Assembly (NCBI GenBank): GCA_026388765.1 | Contig: JAPLJC010000234.1 | Coordinates: 1 to 44,389 of the forward strand | From: Deltaproteobacteria bacterium | GTDB lineage: Bacteria; Desulfobacterota; Desulfobaccia; Desulfobaccales; 0-14-0-80-60-11 | DNA length: 44,389 nt | Reading direction: 5' to 3' | Part shown: piece after piece, positions 32,513-42,040 of the stretch | Numbering within the stretch: position 1 is the first letter of the stretch | Layout: each line of letters starts with the position of its first letter | Notes under the pieces: generated by a model | The model's database searches: none | What the model saw: only the letters and a program-made list of their open reading frames with translations | Told to the model about the DNA's origin: nothing | Position numbers and translations under genes: made by a program

Positions 32513-33961
32513 TCAAATCTCCCCCACTTTCCGGCAGGCGGTGAAATAAAGAACCAGCCGAATATCCTCTGGCCGCAGCCCCTTGGCCCTGGCCGTCATC
32601 TCCCGGTAGGCCAGGAGCTGGGGCCGGTATTTTTCGGTTTCCCGAGCGATGAAATCCTCCCAATCCTCCGGCTTCTCGGGCCGGGAGGTTTTATAATCCA
32701 GCAGCCACCAACTCTCGCCATCAAAGGCCAGGCGGTCGATCTGGCCCCGGCGCAGGGTGTCCGGCGCGGCCAGGTCTTCCAGGAGCCACTCGCTCACCGC
32801 GCCGGGCAGACCAGGGTCAAGGAGGCGCAGCAACCAGGGGTCGCGGCGGCAGGCCTCCAGTTCCTCCAGAAGCTCCGGGGCTAACTTTTGCGCGGTCTCC
32901 GGGTCCAGGCCCGCCTGGCGCAAGGCCGCGGCCAGGCCGGCCACCCCCGGGAACTCGCCCCCTCGGGCCAGGGTCTCCAGGCCTCGATGAATGATCTCCC
33001 CCCGGAGCCGGGGGAGATCCCCGTCCTCGGCGGCCGACGCGGCTGCGGCCATTATTTCGGCCTCCGCCAGTTGGGAGGGAGAGATTTTCCGATAGGGTGC
33101 GGCCTCCGGGGCAAAGCTCAGCGGCGCCGGCAGGTCTGGGGTTATCCTGGCCCAAGGGCTGGGGGGCGGCAGTTCCGTCAGCAGTTCCACCCGGAGTTCC
33201 GGCCCCGGCCAGGTTACTGTGGTCCCGGGCGGGGGCAGTTCGGCCCGGTAATGCTCCTGGAGCCAGCCCAGGGGGCTTTCCTTGGGAATGGTCCATTCCC
33301 CTTTGCTGTTTCGTTTCACTGCGGCGCTGAGCGTCAGTTGCTGCCGGGCCCGGGTCACCGCCACGTAGAAGACCCGCCGGGCTTCCTCCAGGATACGGCG
33401 GTCTTTCAAATCTTTTAATAACAGGTAAAGGGAACTCTGCTTTTCCTGGACGTAGGGCCGGGCCAGGGCCAGGCCCTGAACCCGGCTGTCGGGAATCTCC
33501 TCCAGCAGGAAGGGAGGTATTTTGTCCTCGCCCGTCAAAGGCTGCCAATCCAGGCAGGGCAGAAACACCCGGGTGAACTCCAACCCCTTGGCGCCGTGCA
33601 CCGTCAGTATTTCCACCGGCGAATCCTGGGCCCTGGGGTCCGGTGGCTGAAAGGCCTCCGGCAAGTTGAAGTCGGCCTGGGAAAAAGTGGCCTCCGGCAG
33701 GCCGGACTCCGCCTGGGCCAGGAGTTCCAGGTAAGCCCGCGCGCAGGCCACCCCCATGGGGCCTTCCCAGGCGGTTATTCCCGTCCAGGCCTCCGTCTCA
33801 GCTAACCATTGTCCGACTATTTCCCTTAGAGGCCGGCGCCCCACCCGGGCCAGGGCCGCCAACAGGCTTTTAGTCAGGCTCGCTAAATCCCCCGGGCGCC
33901 CCTCACTTTCGGCAGAATGCCGCAGCTTCTCCGGCCAAAGCTCTCCCGGCGCCGCGGCCAC
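32513..33961 (-). CDS. addA: AddA-type helicase-nuclease, C-terminal part (frameshifted gene)
   Basis: This frame (GTG at 33961 is probably not a real start) carries helicase motif V 'EILTVHGAKGLEFTRVFLP', motif VI 'RVFYVAVTRARQQLTL' and, at the end, a RecB-family PD-(D/E)XK nuclease ('RRGQIDRLAF', 'WWLLDYKTSRPEKPEDW'). It follows the N-terminal part at 33903-35876 in a different frame, with a 59-base overlap. The N part reads sensibly to '...DGLAWAAL' and this part resumes at 'VAAAPGELWPEKL', with perhaps ten residues of the normal join missing. The sequence as given cannot make an intact AddA unless there is a sequencing error or a coupled reinitiation. Confidence 0.75.
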   Translation of the reverse strand: MAAAPGELWPEKLRHSAESEGRPGDLASLTKSLLAALARVGRRPLREIVGQWLAETEAWTGITAWEGPMGVACARAYLELLAQAESGLPEATFSQADFNLPEAFQPPDPRAQDSPVEILTVHGAKGLEFTRVFLPCLDWQPLTGEDKIPPFLLEEIPDSRVQGLALARPYVQEKQSSLYLLLKDLKDRRILEEARRVFYVAVTRARQQLTLSAAVKRNSKGEWTIPKESPLGWLQEHYRAELPPPGTTVTWPGPELRVELLTELPPPSPWARITPDLPAPLSFAPEAAPYRKISPSQLAEAEIMAAAASAAEDGDLPRLRGEIIHRGLETLARGGEFPGVAGLAAALRQAGLDPETAQKLAPELLEELEACRRDPWLLRLLDPGLPGAVSEWLLEDLAAPDTLRRGQIDRLAFDGESWWLLDYKTSRPEKPEDWEDFIARETEKYRPQLLAYREMTARAKGLRPEDIRLVLYFTACRKVGEI

Positions 33962-35876
33962 CTGGGTAAGGACGCAGGGCGGCCCAGGCCAGCCCGTCCT
34001 GGGGCCGGGTGAGGGCCCGGGCCAGGTTGTGGAGATGCCGCACCACCCGGCTGTCTGCCAGCTTCAAACCTTCCCGGACTTTAGGCGTCAGGCCGGCCGC
34101 CGCCAGGGCCTGGAGATAGAGCGGCAAATGCCGCCGGGTGAACAGCAGGATGCCGATGGTCTCGTCTTTTTTGAGATCAGGCAAGGCCTCGGCCACCTGC
34201 CGGGCCAGCCAGCGGGCCTCGGCCTCCCGGGGAGAGAGCTGTTCATTGCCGGAAAACAGCGCCAGCTTGGGAACGGGTCCAGCCGTGGCCCCGGGGCGCG
34301 GGTCCGCGGCATGGAAACTCAAACTCGGGACCCGATCCAGGACGTCGGCAAAGACGGCGTTGGCCCAGTCGATCAAGGTCCGGGTGGCCCGGAAGTTGGT
34401 GGTGAGCAGTAGGGAATCCAGGGGAAAACGCTCCTCCGGGCAGGGGAGGCCCTGGGAAGAGGCCGCAAAAAGCCGCGGTTTGGCCTGGCGCCAGCCGTAA
34501 ATGGACTGCTTGGGATCCCCCACCACCATCAGGCTGCGCCCCTCTCCGGCCTGCCAGCCCGCCATGAGGCGGCACAGCAACTCCATCTGGTTCTGGCTGG
34601 TATCCTGGAATTCGTCCACCAACAGGTGCTGCAGCTTGAGGTCCAAACGCAGCAGGATCTCGCCGGGGTCTTCATGGGAGAGCAACCGCAGGGTGGCCTG
34701 CTCCAGGGCGATGAAGTCCAAGGCCTGACGCTGGGCGCAGAGTCTTTCGTAAGTGTCCAGCGCCTCTCCGAGGAGAATCACTAAATCCTGCAGGGCCTGG
34801 GCTTCCTCCGGCTGGACGCCGAAAGACTGCAACTGCCGGCATCGTTTCAGATGCTGCACCAGAGAGTCGGGCAGTTCCTGGATCATAAAGGCCCAGGGGC
34901 CTTTATTGAAGCCGGCCGGGAATCCCACCTTCTCGCTCAGTTGCTTGCGGCGCTCCCCGCCCTTGGTCAGCAGCACCTGGGAGATGGCCTGCCAGTGCGG
35001 CACGTCCAGGGGGGCGCTCCCGGGGATTTCCGGGGGCAGGGGCGCGTCCAGAAAAACCCCGCCAAGTTCCCCCCTAAGGCGGGGCCACTCCCGGCCCAGT
35101 TCGGTCGCCCCGAAGCCGTCCACCAGGCTTTGCAGTACCGGGGCCAGCAACAGCCGGAAACGCTCCTCCAATAACCGGTGGTAGGCCGCCGGTTCCCGGC
35201 TATGGCGGGCCAGATCCAGAAAATCTCCCAGGCTGTCCCGGCGGGCCAGCAGGGTGCGCAGTTCCCCGGCCAGTCGGCCCCAGTCGTTGTTGAGGCGCAC
35301 CAGACGCCGCACCAGGGCCCGGCGCACCGGGTCCTGGGCGGGCCGGGCCGAAAGGCGCCGGCGCAGATCTTCCAGGGCCTCCTCCTTCAGGCGGCGGGCC
35401 TCGTCCTCCTCCAAGAGGCGAAATTCCAGGGGCGCCTCCGCCTCCTGGGGTGCCAGCCTCAGGAGCTGGGCGCAAAAGCTGTGAAAGGTCATGACCGGCA
35501 GGCGTTCCGCCGCCAGCATATCCTGGAGGGCTCCCGACTGGCGGCCGAAGTGTCGCAGGACTTCCTGGGCCAGGTCCGCCAGGCGTTGTTCCCAGGGGTG
35601 TTCAAAGGAAGGCTCGGCCCGGGGCCAGAGAAGTTCCATGATCCGGGTGCGCAGCTCACCCGCGGCCTTGCGGGTAAAGGTCAGGGCCAGGAGTTCTTCC
35701 GGCGCCGTAACATTGGCCAGCAGGGTAAGAAAGCGGGCCAGGAGCACCGAAGTCTTGCCGGAGCCCGCCGGGGCTTCCAGGTGAAAGCTCCCCCGGGGGC
35801 TTAAGGCCCGGTCCCGGGCATCTTGATCGGCGGGCAGGGCGGTCATGGCATTTTTCTGGCTCTGGTCATGGGACAT
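33903..35876 (-). CDS. addA: AddA-type UvrD helicase, N-terminal part (frameshifted gene)
   Basis: 657 residues. UvrD/RecB-type motor: motif I 'LEAPAGSGKTSVLLARF' (Walker A 35-42), 'LLALTFTRKAAGELRTRI', DExx motif 'LLVDEFQDTSQNQMELL', motif III 'MVVGDPKQSIYGWRQA', motif IV 'LTTNFRATRTLIDWAN'. The end after 'GLAWAAL' is Arg/Gly/Ala-rich read-out in the wrong frame, stopping at 33903. AddA with AddB processes double-strand ends for recombination. The gene lies 144 bases beyond addB (36021-38741), separated by two palindromic repeats. The start ATG 35876 has only a weak ribosome site (GGGA). Confidence 0.8.
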   Translation of the reverse strand: MSHDQSQKNAMTALPADQDARDRALSPRGSFHLEAPAGSGKTSVLLARFLTLLANVTAPEELLALTFTRKAAGELRTRIMELLWPRAEPSFEHPWEQRLADLAQEVLRHFGRQSGALQDMLAAERLPVMTFHSFCAQLLRLAPQEAEAPLEFRLLEEDEARRLKEEALEDLRRRLSARPAQDPVRRALVRRLVRLNNDWGRLAGELRTLLARRDSLGDFLDLARHSREPAAYHRLLEERFRLLLAPVLQSLVDGFGATELGREWPRLRGELGGVFLDAPLPPEIPGSAPLDVPHWQAISQVLLTKGGERRKQLSEKVGFPAGFNKGPWAFMIQELPDSLVQHLKRCRQLQSFGVQPEEAQALQDLVILLGEALDTYERLCAQRQALDFIALEQATLRLLSHEDPGEILLRLDLKLQHLLVDEFQDTSQNQMELLCRLMAGWQAGEGRSLMVVGDPKQSIYGWRQAKPRLFAASSQGLPCPEERFPLDSLLLTTNFRATRTLIDWANAVFADVLDRVPSLSFHAADPRPGATAGPVPKLALFSGNEQLSPREAEARWLARQVAEALPDLKKDETIGILLFTRRHLPLYLQALAAAGLTPKVREGLKLADSRVVRHLHNLARALTRPQDGLAWAALRPYPGGRGAGRALAGEAAAFCRK

Positions 35877-35907
35877 AATGAAATCCCGTCAATGGATCGC
35901 CGCGGTG

Positions 35908-35935
35908 GTAGGGGCGGCTCGCGAGCCGCCCCTAC
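35908..35935. repeat. REP-like perfect palindrome, copy 3
   Basis: Same 28-bp palindrome as at 29247-29274, between addB and addA. Confidence 0.8.
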
Positions 35936-35956
35936 AGCCCCGCAGATGTATTAAAA

Positions 35957-36007
35957 AGTGGCACAGGCCTCCGGCCTGTGAGGCACAGACTGAAAGCCTG
36001 TGCCACT
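35957..36007. repeat. Nested inverted repeat, CACAGGC type
   Basis: Outer arms AGTGGCACAGGC / GCCTGTGCCACT enclose an inner palindrome (CACAGGC...GCCTGTG). It follows the REP-like element by 21 bases, making a paired intergenic unit just after the addB stop. Confidence 0.7.
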
Positions 36008-36020
36008 AAACCAAACAATC

Positions 36021-38741
36021 TTAATCCGTTTCCCCTTCGTCATTGTCCGCTACGGTCTTAATGGTGAATCCGCAAAGCAGCGTGAAGGGGCAATACTTAC
36101 AGGCTCCCAAATTTTTCCCCTCCGGCGCCGGGGTGGGGTTCGGCCGAAAATCACCGGCGGCCAGGCGCCGCCCCAGGTCTTGCAGTTTGGCCACCAGGGC
36201 CGCGGCCACCTGGGGCCATTCCCCGGCGCGGGCGGCAAAATCCTCATGCTTCAGGTGCTTTTCCCGGATTGATTTGAGGCCGATAAACCCGGCCCGGAGC
36301 CCTTGCCGCTCCTGTGGCGCGTTAGTGAGGCCGCGCTCCACCGCCAGTAGATAGCAGGGGAGCTGGAATTCCTGCAGCTCGTCAAATACCTGTTTGGCGC
36401 CGGGAACTTCGCCACTCTTATAGTCCCAGACCATGGCCTGCCGGTCTTCCGGGTGATAGTCCAGGCGGTCGAGGCGGCCTTTCAAGGCAAAGGGCCAACC
36501 CGCCTCCTTGAGCCCGGCGAATTCCGCTTCCATGAGCTGCCAGCGCCAGCCCTGTTCATAACGCTCCCGCTCCAGGCGCAACCAATCCAGGAGCAGACTC
36601 CGCCCGGTTTCCGTCTCCCCCAGCCAGCGCTCCAGTTCCGCCTGCCAGTGCAGATCTTCCAGGAGATCTCCCAGGACCTGGCGGGCGGCGGCGGCAAGCC
36701 TTGCCTGGGCCTGCTCGTGGTCCCAACCGTGCTCCTCCAGGAATCCTTTAAAATCGGAGGTGAACCGGGCCAGAACCTTATGGAGACGGTCGCCCCGCTC
36801 CCGGGGGTCCAAACCGGCCTCGATCTCCGGCAGTTCCTTGAGCTTCAGGATGATCTCAAGCAGAAACCGGCAGGGGCAGCCCAGGGCGGTGGCGGCCTTG
36901 CTCAAGGAGAGCTGGGGGTCAAGATTTAGGGATAGCGGACCGTCGGGGTAACCTGGAAAGGTGGTCCCGCCGCCGGCAAAGGCCGCCCGGATGGCCGGAC
37001 TCCGCAGCCAGGCCGAATGGGGCCGGCTCAGCACCGTCATCTCCTGCGGCTCCCAGGGGCCCAGGTACATGGGGCTGCCCACCCGCTCTTCGTCTTCGGT
37101 TACCTTTGGCCGAGTGAGGACCAGGTCCGGGGCGGCGCCCAACAGGGTATCGTAAAGTTCCCGGGAAAATTGATGCTGGCTCTGGTAAGTACCCCCGAGA
37201 ACGGCGCGCCTTTCGGCGGCGGTGAGCAGGGGCAGGGAGCGGGGCGGCGGGGGGAAGGACCCGGAGTTCATGCCCAGGCAAAAGACCCGGGAAAATTCCA
37301 GACCCCGCATCTCCAAGAGTCCCAAGATTTGGAGGCCGGCTTCCTGGACCCCGGGTCCGGGCAACCGCACCTTGCCGGCCCCATGCTCCAGCCAGGCCAG
37401 GAATTCCCCAGCCTCCAGGGGTTCAGACGACAGGCCGGCACCCAGTTCTTGTAACAGGGCCTTGAGACTGCCCCACTGAATCATTTCCGCCTCAGAAGCC
37501 GGCGCAAATTCCAGCTCTTGCCAGGCCCGCGCCAACCTCTGACGCCACTGCTCCCCGGTGCCGGCAGTCCGTAGTGAGTCCCAGAGTCTCGCCAGCCGCG
37601 ACAACAGCTGTATCCCCCGGTCCCCCCTGGAGAACTGGGCTACCGCCTTCTGAAAGAAATGCCAGCCCTGGTCAAGGCGGCGCTCCCGGAAGATCCGGTC
37701 CCACAGAGCCGTCTGGTCCCGGTCCCGGCTGAGGCCGCGATAAAAGGGCGACAGCAGGAGCGACATCAGGTCGCACCTATGCTCCCCGGCGGCGACGAAC
37801 TTCAGGGGCAGGGTGGCGGCCAGGAAGAGTGGGGTTTCCACCAGGCGCGGCCCCTGGGAAAAGTTGTAGGCCCAGCCGCCGGCGGCCTGCGGCGGCCCCA
37901 GTAATTCTGCCAAAACCGCCTGCAAACGCGGGCCATATTGTTCCATATCCATGGCGGTCACCGCCAGCCGGTGCAGGGGAATGCCGGCAGCGGCCGACTC
38001 CAACAGCCGGGCGGCCACCCAAGCCCCCTCCTGGCTCCGGTCGGGCAGGACCACCGCGGCCTGCACTGCCTGGGGATCGCCCCGCACCTGGAGGTGTAGC
38101 AGTCGGGTGCGCCGGGCCACGGCCATAAGGAAGGCGCTCTCCGCCGGGGCGGCGCTCTCCAGGCCCACCACCATGATCTTCCCGGGCACGGGGAGCTTCC
38201 CATCAGCCAAACGGGCCGAGAGATAGGCCGGCAGCTCTCCCGGGGCCAGCCAGCCGCCTGCCGCCAGTAGGTGCCTGAAGGTTCGGGTAACCTGGCGCCG
38301 CCAGGCGATCAGGGGCCCATCGTCCGTGGGGCGGGCGTCCCCGGTGGGGCGGGCGTCCCCGCCCGCCAATTGATGGCGGCAGAGGATATTATCGGTCTCG
38401 TCCAGGGCCTGGGCCCAGGGGAGATCAGCCTTGGTGCCGGACAACACCGGCGTGGCCTTGATGGCCTGGAGCCACAGGGACAGGCGCCGCAAGTCGGGAG
38501 CTAAGACAAGCTCGGACCATTGGTGGAGGTCGTGCAACCAGCCTTGCAAGGTGACCAGGGGCAGGGGTTCCCAGGCGGGGCGGCCGGCCTGGAGTTGACC
38601 CTGGCGCTGCCGCTGCCAGAGCTGCTGCGCCAGCCGCTGGTGCGGCACCACCACCAGGGTGCCGGGGCCGGCCTCCTTCAGGAGAAAATCTTGGAGGGCC
38701 GCGGCAGTGGAGAACAGCTTAAGGGGCGAAACGCCAAGCAT
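36021..38741 (-). CDS. addB: AddB-like nuclease subunit (PD-(D/E)XK, Fe-S)
   Basis: 906 residues. The long N-terminal part is an inactive-helicase-like region with no Walker A: 'TLVVVPHQRLAQQLW'. The C-terminal nuclease has 'GRLDRLDYH' and 'VWDYKSGEVP', flanked by four iron-sulfur cysteines: Cys 622 (with Cys 624 as an alternative), then Cys 881, Cys 884 and Cys 890 in 'CKYCPFTLLC'. This is the AddB layout, where the cluster staples the nuclease domain. It would act with AddA in end resection. Some branches lack helicase motor function in AddB, which fits here. It lies 73 bases downstream of ftsH; co-transcription is possible. Confidence 0.8.
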   Translation of the reverse strand: MLGVSPLKLFSTAAALQDFLLKEAGPGTLVVVPHQRLAQQLWQRQRQGQLQAGRPAWEPLPLVTLQGWLHDLHQWSELVLAPDLRRLSLWLQAIKATPVLSGTKADLPWAQALDETDNILCRHQLAGGDARPTGDARPTDDGPLIAWRRQVTRTFRHLLAAGGWLAPGELPAYLSARLADGKLPVPGKIMVVGLESAAPAESAFLMAVARRTRLLHLQVRGDPQAVQAAVVLPDRSQEGAWVAARLLESAAAGIPLHRLAVTAMDMEQYGPRLQAVLAELLGPPQAAGGWAYNFSQGPRLVETPLFLAATLPLKFVAAGEHRCDLMSLLLSPFYRGLSRDRDQTALWDRIFRERRLDQGWHFFQKAVAQFSRGDRGIQLLSRLARLWDSLRTAGTGEQWRQRLARAWQELEFAPASEAEMIQWGSLKALLQELGAGLSSEPLEAGEFLAWLEHGAGKVRLPGPGVQEAGLQILGLLEMRGLEFSRVFCLGMNSGSFPPPPRSLPLLTAAERRAVLGGTYQSQHQFSRELYDTLLGAAPDLVLTRPKVTEDEERVGSPMYLGPWEPQEMTVLSRPHSAWLRSPAIRAAFAGGGTTFPGYPDGPLSLNLDPQLSLSKAATALGCPCRFLLEIILKLKELPEIEAGLDPRERGDRLHKVLARFTSDFKGFLEEHGWDHEQAQARLAAAARQVLGDLLEDLHWQAELERWLGETETGRSLLLDWLRLERERYEQGWRWQLMEAEFAGLKEAGWPFALKGRLDRLDYHPEDRQAMVWDYKSGEVPGAKQVFDELQEFQLPCYLLAVERGLTNAPQERQGLRAGFIGLKSIREKHLKHEDFAARAGEWPQVAAALVAKLQDLGRRLAAGDFRPNPTPAPEGKNLGACKYCPFTLLCGFTIKTVADNDEGETD

Positions 38742-38814
38742 GGTCAGATCTCTTGGAGATTAATGGCCGATTCTTGTGAAGATACATCAGCTATGCCTTT
38801 TTGAGGAAGCTATT

Positions 38815-40713
38815 TTAAGCCTTTTCCTGCGGCGCGGTGGAATTCAAAATCTCCCGCAGTTCCTCCCCTTCCAGGACCTCTTTTTCCAGGAGAATCCTGG
38901 CCGCCTTTTCCAGGATGGGCCGCTGCGCTTCCAGCACCTCCTTGGCCCGCTGGTGGGCCCGGTTCATCAGCTCCGCCACCTCCTGGTCGATCTCCTGGGC
39001 CGTGGCCTCGCTGTAATCTTTAGTGCCCTGCGGCATGAGGCCTTCCAGAAACATGGCCCGGCGTTCACGTTCGAAGGTCATGGGACCCAGCTTCTCGCTC
39101 ATGCCGTACTCCCGGACCATGGAGCGGGCGATATCCGTGGCCCGATAGAGGTCGTTCTGGGCCCCGGTGGAAATCTCCTGGAAGACCAGTTCCTCGGCCG
39201 CCCGGCCGCCCATCATCACGGCCATGCGATCTTCCAGCTCCGTCTTGGTCATCAAATAGCGGTCCTCGGTGGGCAGTTGCATGGTGTAGCCCAGGGCGCC
39301 GATGCCCCGGGGGATGATGGAGACCCGATGCACCCTGTCGGTGGTGGGCAGGGCCTCGGCCACCAGGGCGTGGCCGGTTTCATGGTAGGCGACGATTTCC
39401 TTCTCCCGGGGGTTCATGACCCGGTTGCGCTTTTCCAGCCCGGCCACCACCCGGTCGATGGCCTCCTCGAAATCGTCCTTCTCCACCGCGGTCTTGTTCT
39501 TCCGGGCGGCCAGCAGGGCTGCTTCGTTGACGATGTTGGCCAGGTCCGACCCCACCATGCCGGGGGTGCGGGCCGCCAGGGTGGTCAGGTTGACCTCGGG
39601 TGAAAGCTTGATCTGCTGGGCATGAATCTTCAAAATCTCTTCCCGTCCCTTGAGGGAGGGGCGGTCCACCAGGATGTGCCGGTCGAAGCGCCCCGGGCGG
39701 ATCAGGGCCGGGTCCAGGATCTCCGGGCGGTTGGTGGCCGCCATGATGATCACGCCCTTGCGGGTGTCGAAGCCGTCCATCTCCGAAAGGAGCTGGTTTA
39801 GGGTGTTTTCCCGTTCTTCGGGGCCGGCCATGGGGCTCATGCCCCGGGCCTTGCCGATGGCGTCCAGTTCGTCGATGAAGATGATGCAGGGGGCCTTCTC
39901 CTGGGCGGTGGCGAACAGGTCCCGCACCCGGGCGGCCCCCACCCCCACGAACATCTCCACGAAATCCGAGCCGGTGAGGCTCATGAAGGGCACCCCCGCC
40001 TCCCCGGCCACGGCCCGGGCCAGCAGGGTCTTGCCGGTCCCCGGCGGGCCCACCAGCAGCACCCCTTTGGGGATCTTGCCTCCCAGCGTCTGGAATTTGG
40101 CGGGATTTCTCAAAAATTCGATGATCTCTTTGAGCTCCTCGATGGCTTCATCCACCCCGGCCACGTCCTGAAAGGTAACCTTGGTTTCGTCCTGAACGTA
40201 AACCTTGGCCTTACTTTTGCCCACGGTCATCAAGCCGCCGGCGCCACCGCCGATCTTCCGGAAGAAGTAAATCCAGATGCCCACCAGCAGCACCATCGGC
40301 AGGACCCAGGAAATCAGCGAGTTAATCAGGGTCTTTTCCGGGATGGCCTTGTACTTGATGCCATGCGTGGCCAGTAATTGTACCAGGTCCTTGTCTTCCA
40401 TCTTGACCGCGGTAAAGGTGGGTTCCTTTTTGTCAAACATCTGGGCTAACTTCTGGGGCAGATCCGGTTCTTTGCGCTCCTTGGCCAGTTCCTCGACGCC
40501 TTTGGGCAGCAGCGTGCCGGTGATGGTCTCGGGACCGATGGTCAGGTCGTTGACCCCTTTGGTTTCGATCAGATGGCGAAGTTCACTGTAGCCGATCTCC
40601 GGGATCTGTTTGGCGGCGCTATAAAATTGAAAAACCAGTAAGCCCAGGAGGATGGCCAGCACGTACCAGATGGAATAACGGGCCGGGGAGCTGGCTTTGG
40701 GTTCATCGGCCAT
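38815..40713 (-). CDS. ftsH: ATP-dependent zinc metalloprotease FtsH
   Basis: 632 residues, the usual length. Membrane helices at about 14-32 and 134-153 flank the periplasmic domain. AAA+ ATPase: Walker A 'GPPGTGKT' (222-229), Walker B 'IIFIDELDAIG', SRH 'ATNRPEILDPALIRPGRFDR', pore 'FVEMF'. Peptidase M41: zinc site 'HETGH' (His 444, Glu 445, His 448) and a downstream Asp. It degrades unfolded membrane and short-lived cytosolic proteins. The N-terminal region of an unusually long linker before the second helix is ordinary for the family. Confidence 0.97.
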   Translation of the reverse strand: MADEPKASSPARYSIWYVLAILLGLLVFQFYSAAKQIPEIGYSELRHLIETKGVNDLTIGPETITGTLLPKGVEELAKERKEPDLPQKLAQMFDKKEPTFTAVKMEDKDLVQLLATHGIKYKAIPEKTLINSLISWVLPMVLLVGIWIYFFRKIGGGAGGLMTVGKSKAKVYVQDETKVTFQDVAGVDEAIEELKEIIEFLRNPAKFQTLGGKIPKGVLLVGPPGTGKTLLARAVAGEAGVPFMSLTGSDFVEMFVGVGAARVRDLFATAQEKAPCIIFIDELDAIGKARGMSPMAGPEERENTLNQLLSEMDGFDTRKGVIIMAATNRPEILDPALIRPGRFDRHILVDRPSLKGREEILKIHAQQIKLSPEVNLTTLAARTPGMVGSDLANIVNEAALLAARKNKTAVEKDDFEEAIDRVVAGLEKRNRVMNPREKEIVAYHETGHALVAEALPTTDRVHRVSIIPRGIGALGYTMQLPTEDRYLMTKTELEDRMAVMMGGRAAEELVFQEISTGAQNDLYRATDIARSMVREYGMSEKLGPMTFERERRAMFLEGLMPQGTKDYSEATAQEIDQEVAELMNRAHQRAKEVLEAQRPILEKAARILLEKEVLEGEELREILNSTAPQEKA

Positions 40714-40829
40714 GATTGCCTCGAAAAGACGGATTTGCCAAAAGTCTTAATGAATAATAATATAATGATTAAGCGGGTATTGGCAACCATTCAACCTTTG
40801 GGGATCGGCGCCGACGCCGGGGAGGAACA

Positions 40830-41546
40830 ATGAGACGACCTCTGCTCAGCAACCTGCTGCTGTTGGCCTTATGGTTTAGCTGCCTGGCTGCCACCGGACA
40901 AACCGCCGAACCGCCCGCCACTTTTCCCACCATCGCGGTGGAGGCCGAAGGCAAGGTAACCGCCGTGCCGGACCTGGCCCTGCTGACCCTGGAGGTGGAG
41001 ACTAAGGCGCCCCAGGCCGAGGCCGCGGCCCAGGAGAACAGCCGCCGGGCCGACGGCCTCCTGAAGGCTCTCAAACAGGGGTTTCCCGAGGATCAGGTGA
41101 AGACCCTGGGCTACCGCCTCTCGCCGGTTTACGCGGCCAATGACAAATCAAGCCCCCCGGAAATCAAAGGCTATCAAGCGGTGCACCGTTTTCAGGTCAA
41201 GGTCAAGGGACCGGCCCGGCTGGGTGCGATCATCGATCTCGCCCTGAAAAGCGGCGCCTCTGGGGTCAGTGGCCCGGTTTGGCCCCACTCCCGTCTGGAG
41301 GACTTACAACGGGAAGCCGCGGTGGCGGCTCTGGAACGGGCCCGGCGCCTGGCCGAAGCCCTGGCCCAGGCCCAGGGCCTCAAGATCAAAGGGGTGGAAA
41401 AGATCTCCACCGGTCTGCAGTATCATCCTTACCGGGCCGGGGGAGAGGCTATGCGGATGGGTGCCGCCGCCCCTCCTACCCCCATCGAGGTGGGGGAAGA
41501 GGAGATCAAGGCCAGCGTTCAGGTGGTATTCCAGTTGACACCGTAA
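40830..41546 (+). CDS. SIMPL-domain (DUF541) periplasmic protein
   Basis: 238 residues with a signal peptide ('LLSNLLLLALWFSCLAATGQTA'-type, cleavage about residue 25). The SIMPL domain begins 'FPTIAVEAEGKVTAVPDLALL' and has 'VKTLGYRLSPVY' and 'YQAVHRFQVKVKG', ending in 'IKASVQVVFQL'. Members (e.g. BP26 relatives) form channel-like oligomers in the envelope; function is not established. It is divergent from ftsH, with about 116 bases between the two starts, so promoters for both probably lie in 40714-40829. Confidence 0.85.
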   Translation: MRRPLLSNLLLLALWFSCLAATGQTAEPPATFPTIAVEAEGKVTAVPDLALLTLEVETKAPQAEAAAQENSRRADGLLKALKQGFPEDQVKTLGYRLSPVYAANDKSSPPEIKGYQAVHRFQVKVKGPARLGAIIDLALKSGASGVSGPVWPHSRLEDLQREAAVAALERARRLAEALAQAQGLKIKGVEKISTGLQYHPYRAGGEAMRMGAAAPPTPIEVGEEEIKASVQVVFQLTP

Positions 41547-41635
41547 CCCTCCCGGCCCGTGGTCTATTGGAGCCGTCCTTTACAACCTCCCGCGGCCGGG
41601 TTATTATTAAGTATATTGCGTAATGGAGGACGTCC

Positions 41636-41863
41636 GTGGAAGATTTGAAGAAATCGGTGGAACAAGCCCTGGCCAAGATCCGCCCCATGCTGCAACGGGA
41701 CGGCGGGGATATTGAACTCGTCGAAGTGACCGACGGCATCGTCAAGGTCCGGCTCACCGGCGCCTGCAAGGGCTGCCCCATGTCCCAGATGACCCTGAAG
41801 CAGGGGGTGGAAAAGATGCTGCTGAAGGAAGTTCCGGGACTCAAGGAAGTCCAGGCCGTGTAA
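41636..41863 (+). CDS. NifU-like Fe-S scaffold protein
   Basis: 75 residues from GTG 41636, with GGAGGA 5 bases upstream. It is the NifU C-terminal (Nfu) domain alone: 'LQRDGGDIELVEV' and the cluster-binding 'GACKGCPMS' (Cys 44, Cys 47). Such proteins assemble and hand over [4Fe-4S] clusters as dimers. This fits an organism rich in Fe-S enzymes such as CooS and the radical SAM protein, but no direct partner is adjacent. Confidence 0.92.
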   Translation: MEDLKKSVEQALAKIRPMLQRDGGDIELVEVTDGIVKVRLTGACKGCPMSQMTLKQGVEKMLLKEVPGLKEVQAV

Positions 41864-42002
41864 GTTGGCAGGGGAGAGGGTTTGGCGATCCCTGGGTCGC
41901 TAACCTCTGCTCTCCAGAAAGCGGCCGGCCGCGGTCGGCTCCGGGCAACGTTTTCCGGCCGATCTGGGCTTCCAGGGCCCCAGGCCGCCGGCGCAATTCT
42001 GC

Positions 42003-42030
42003 TTGACATCACTCGTTAAGCCGACATAAT
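42003..42030 (+). promoter_or_regulatory. Promoter of tRNA-Ala
   Basis: TTGACA (42003-42008), 16-base spacer, CATAAT (42025-42030), ten bases before the tRNA. Confidence 0.7.
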
Positions 42031-42040
42031 AACAGCACGT

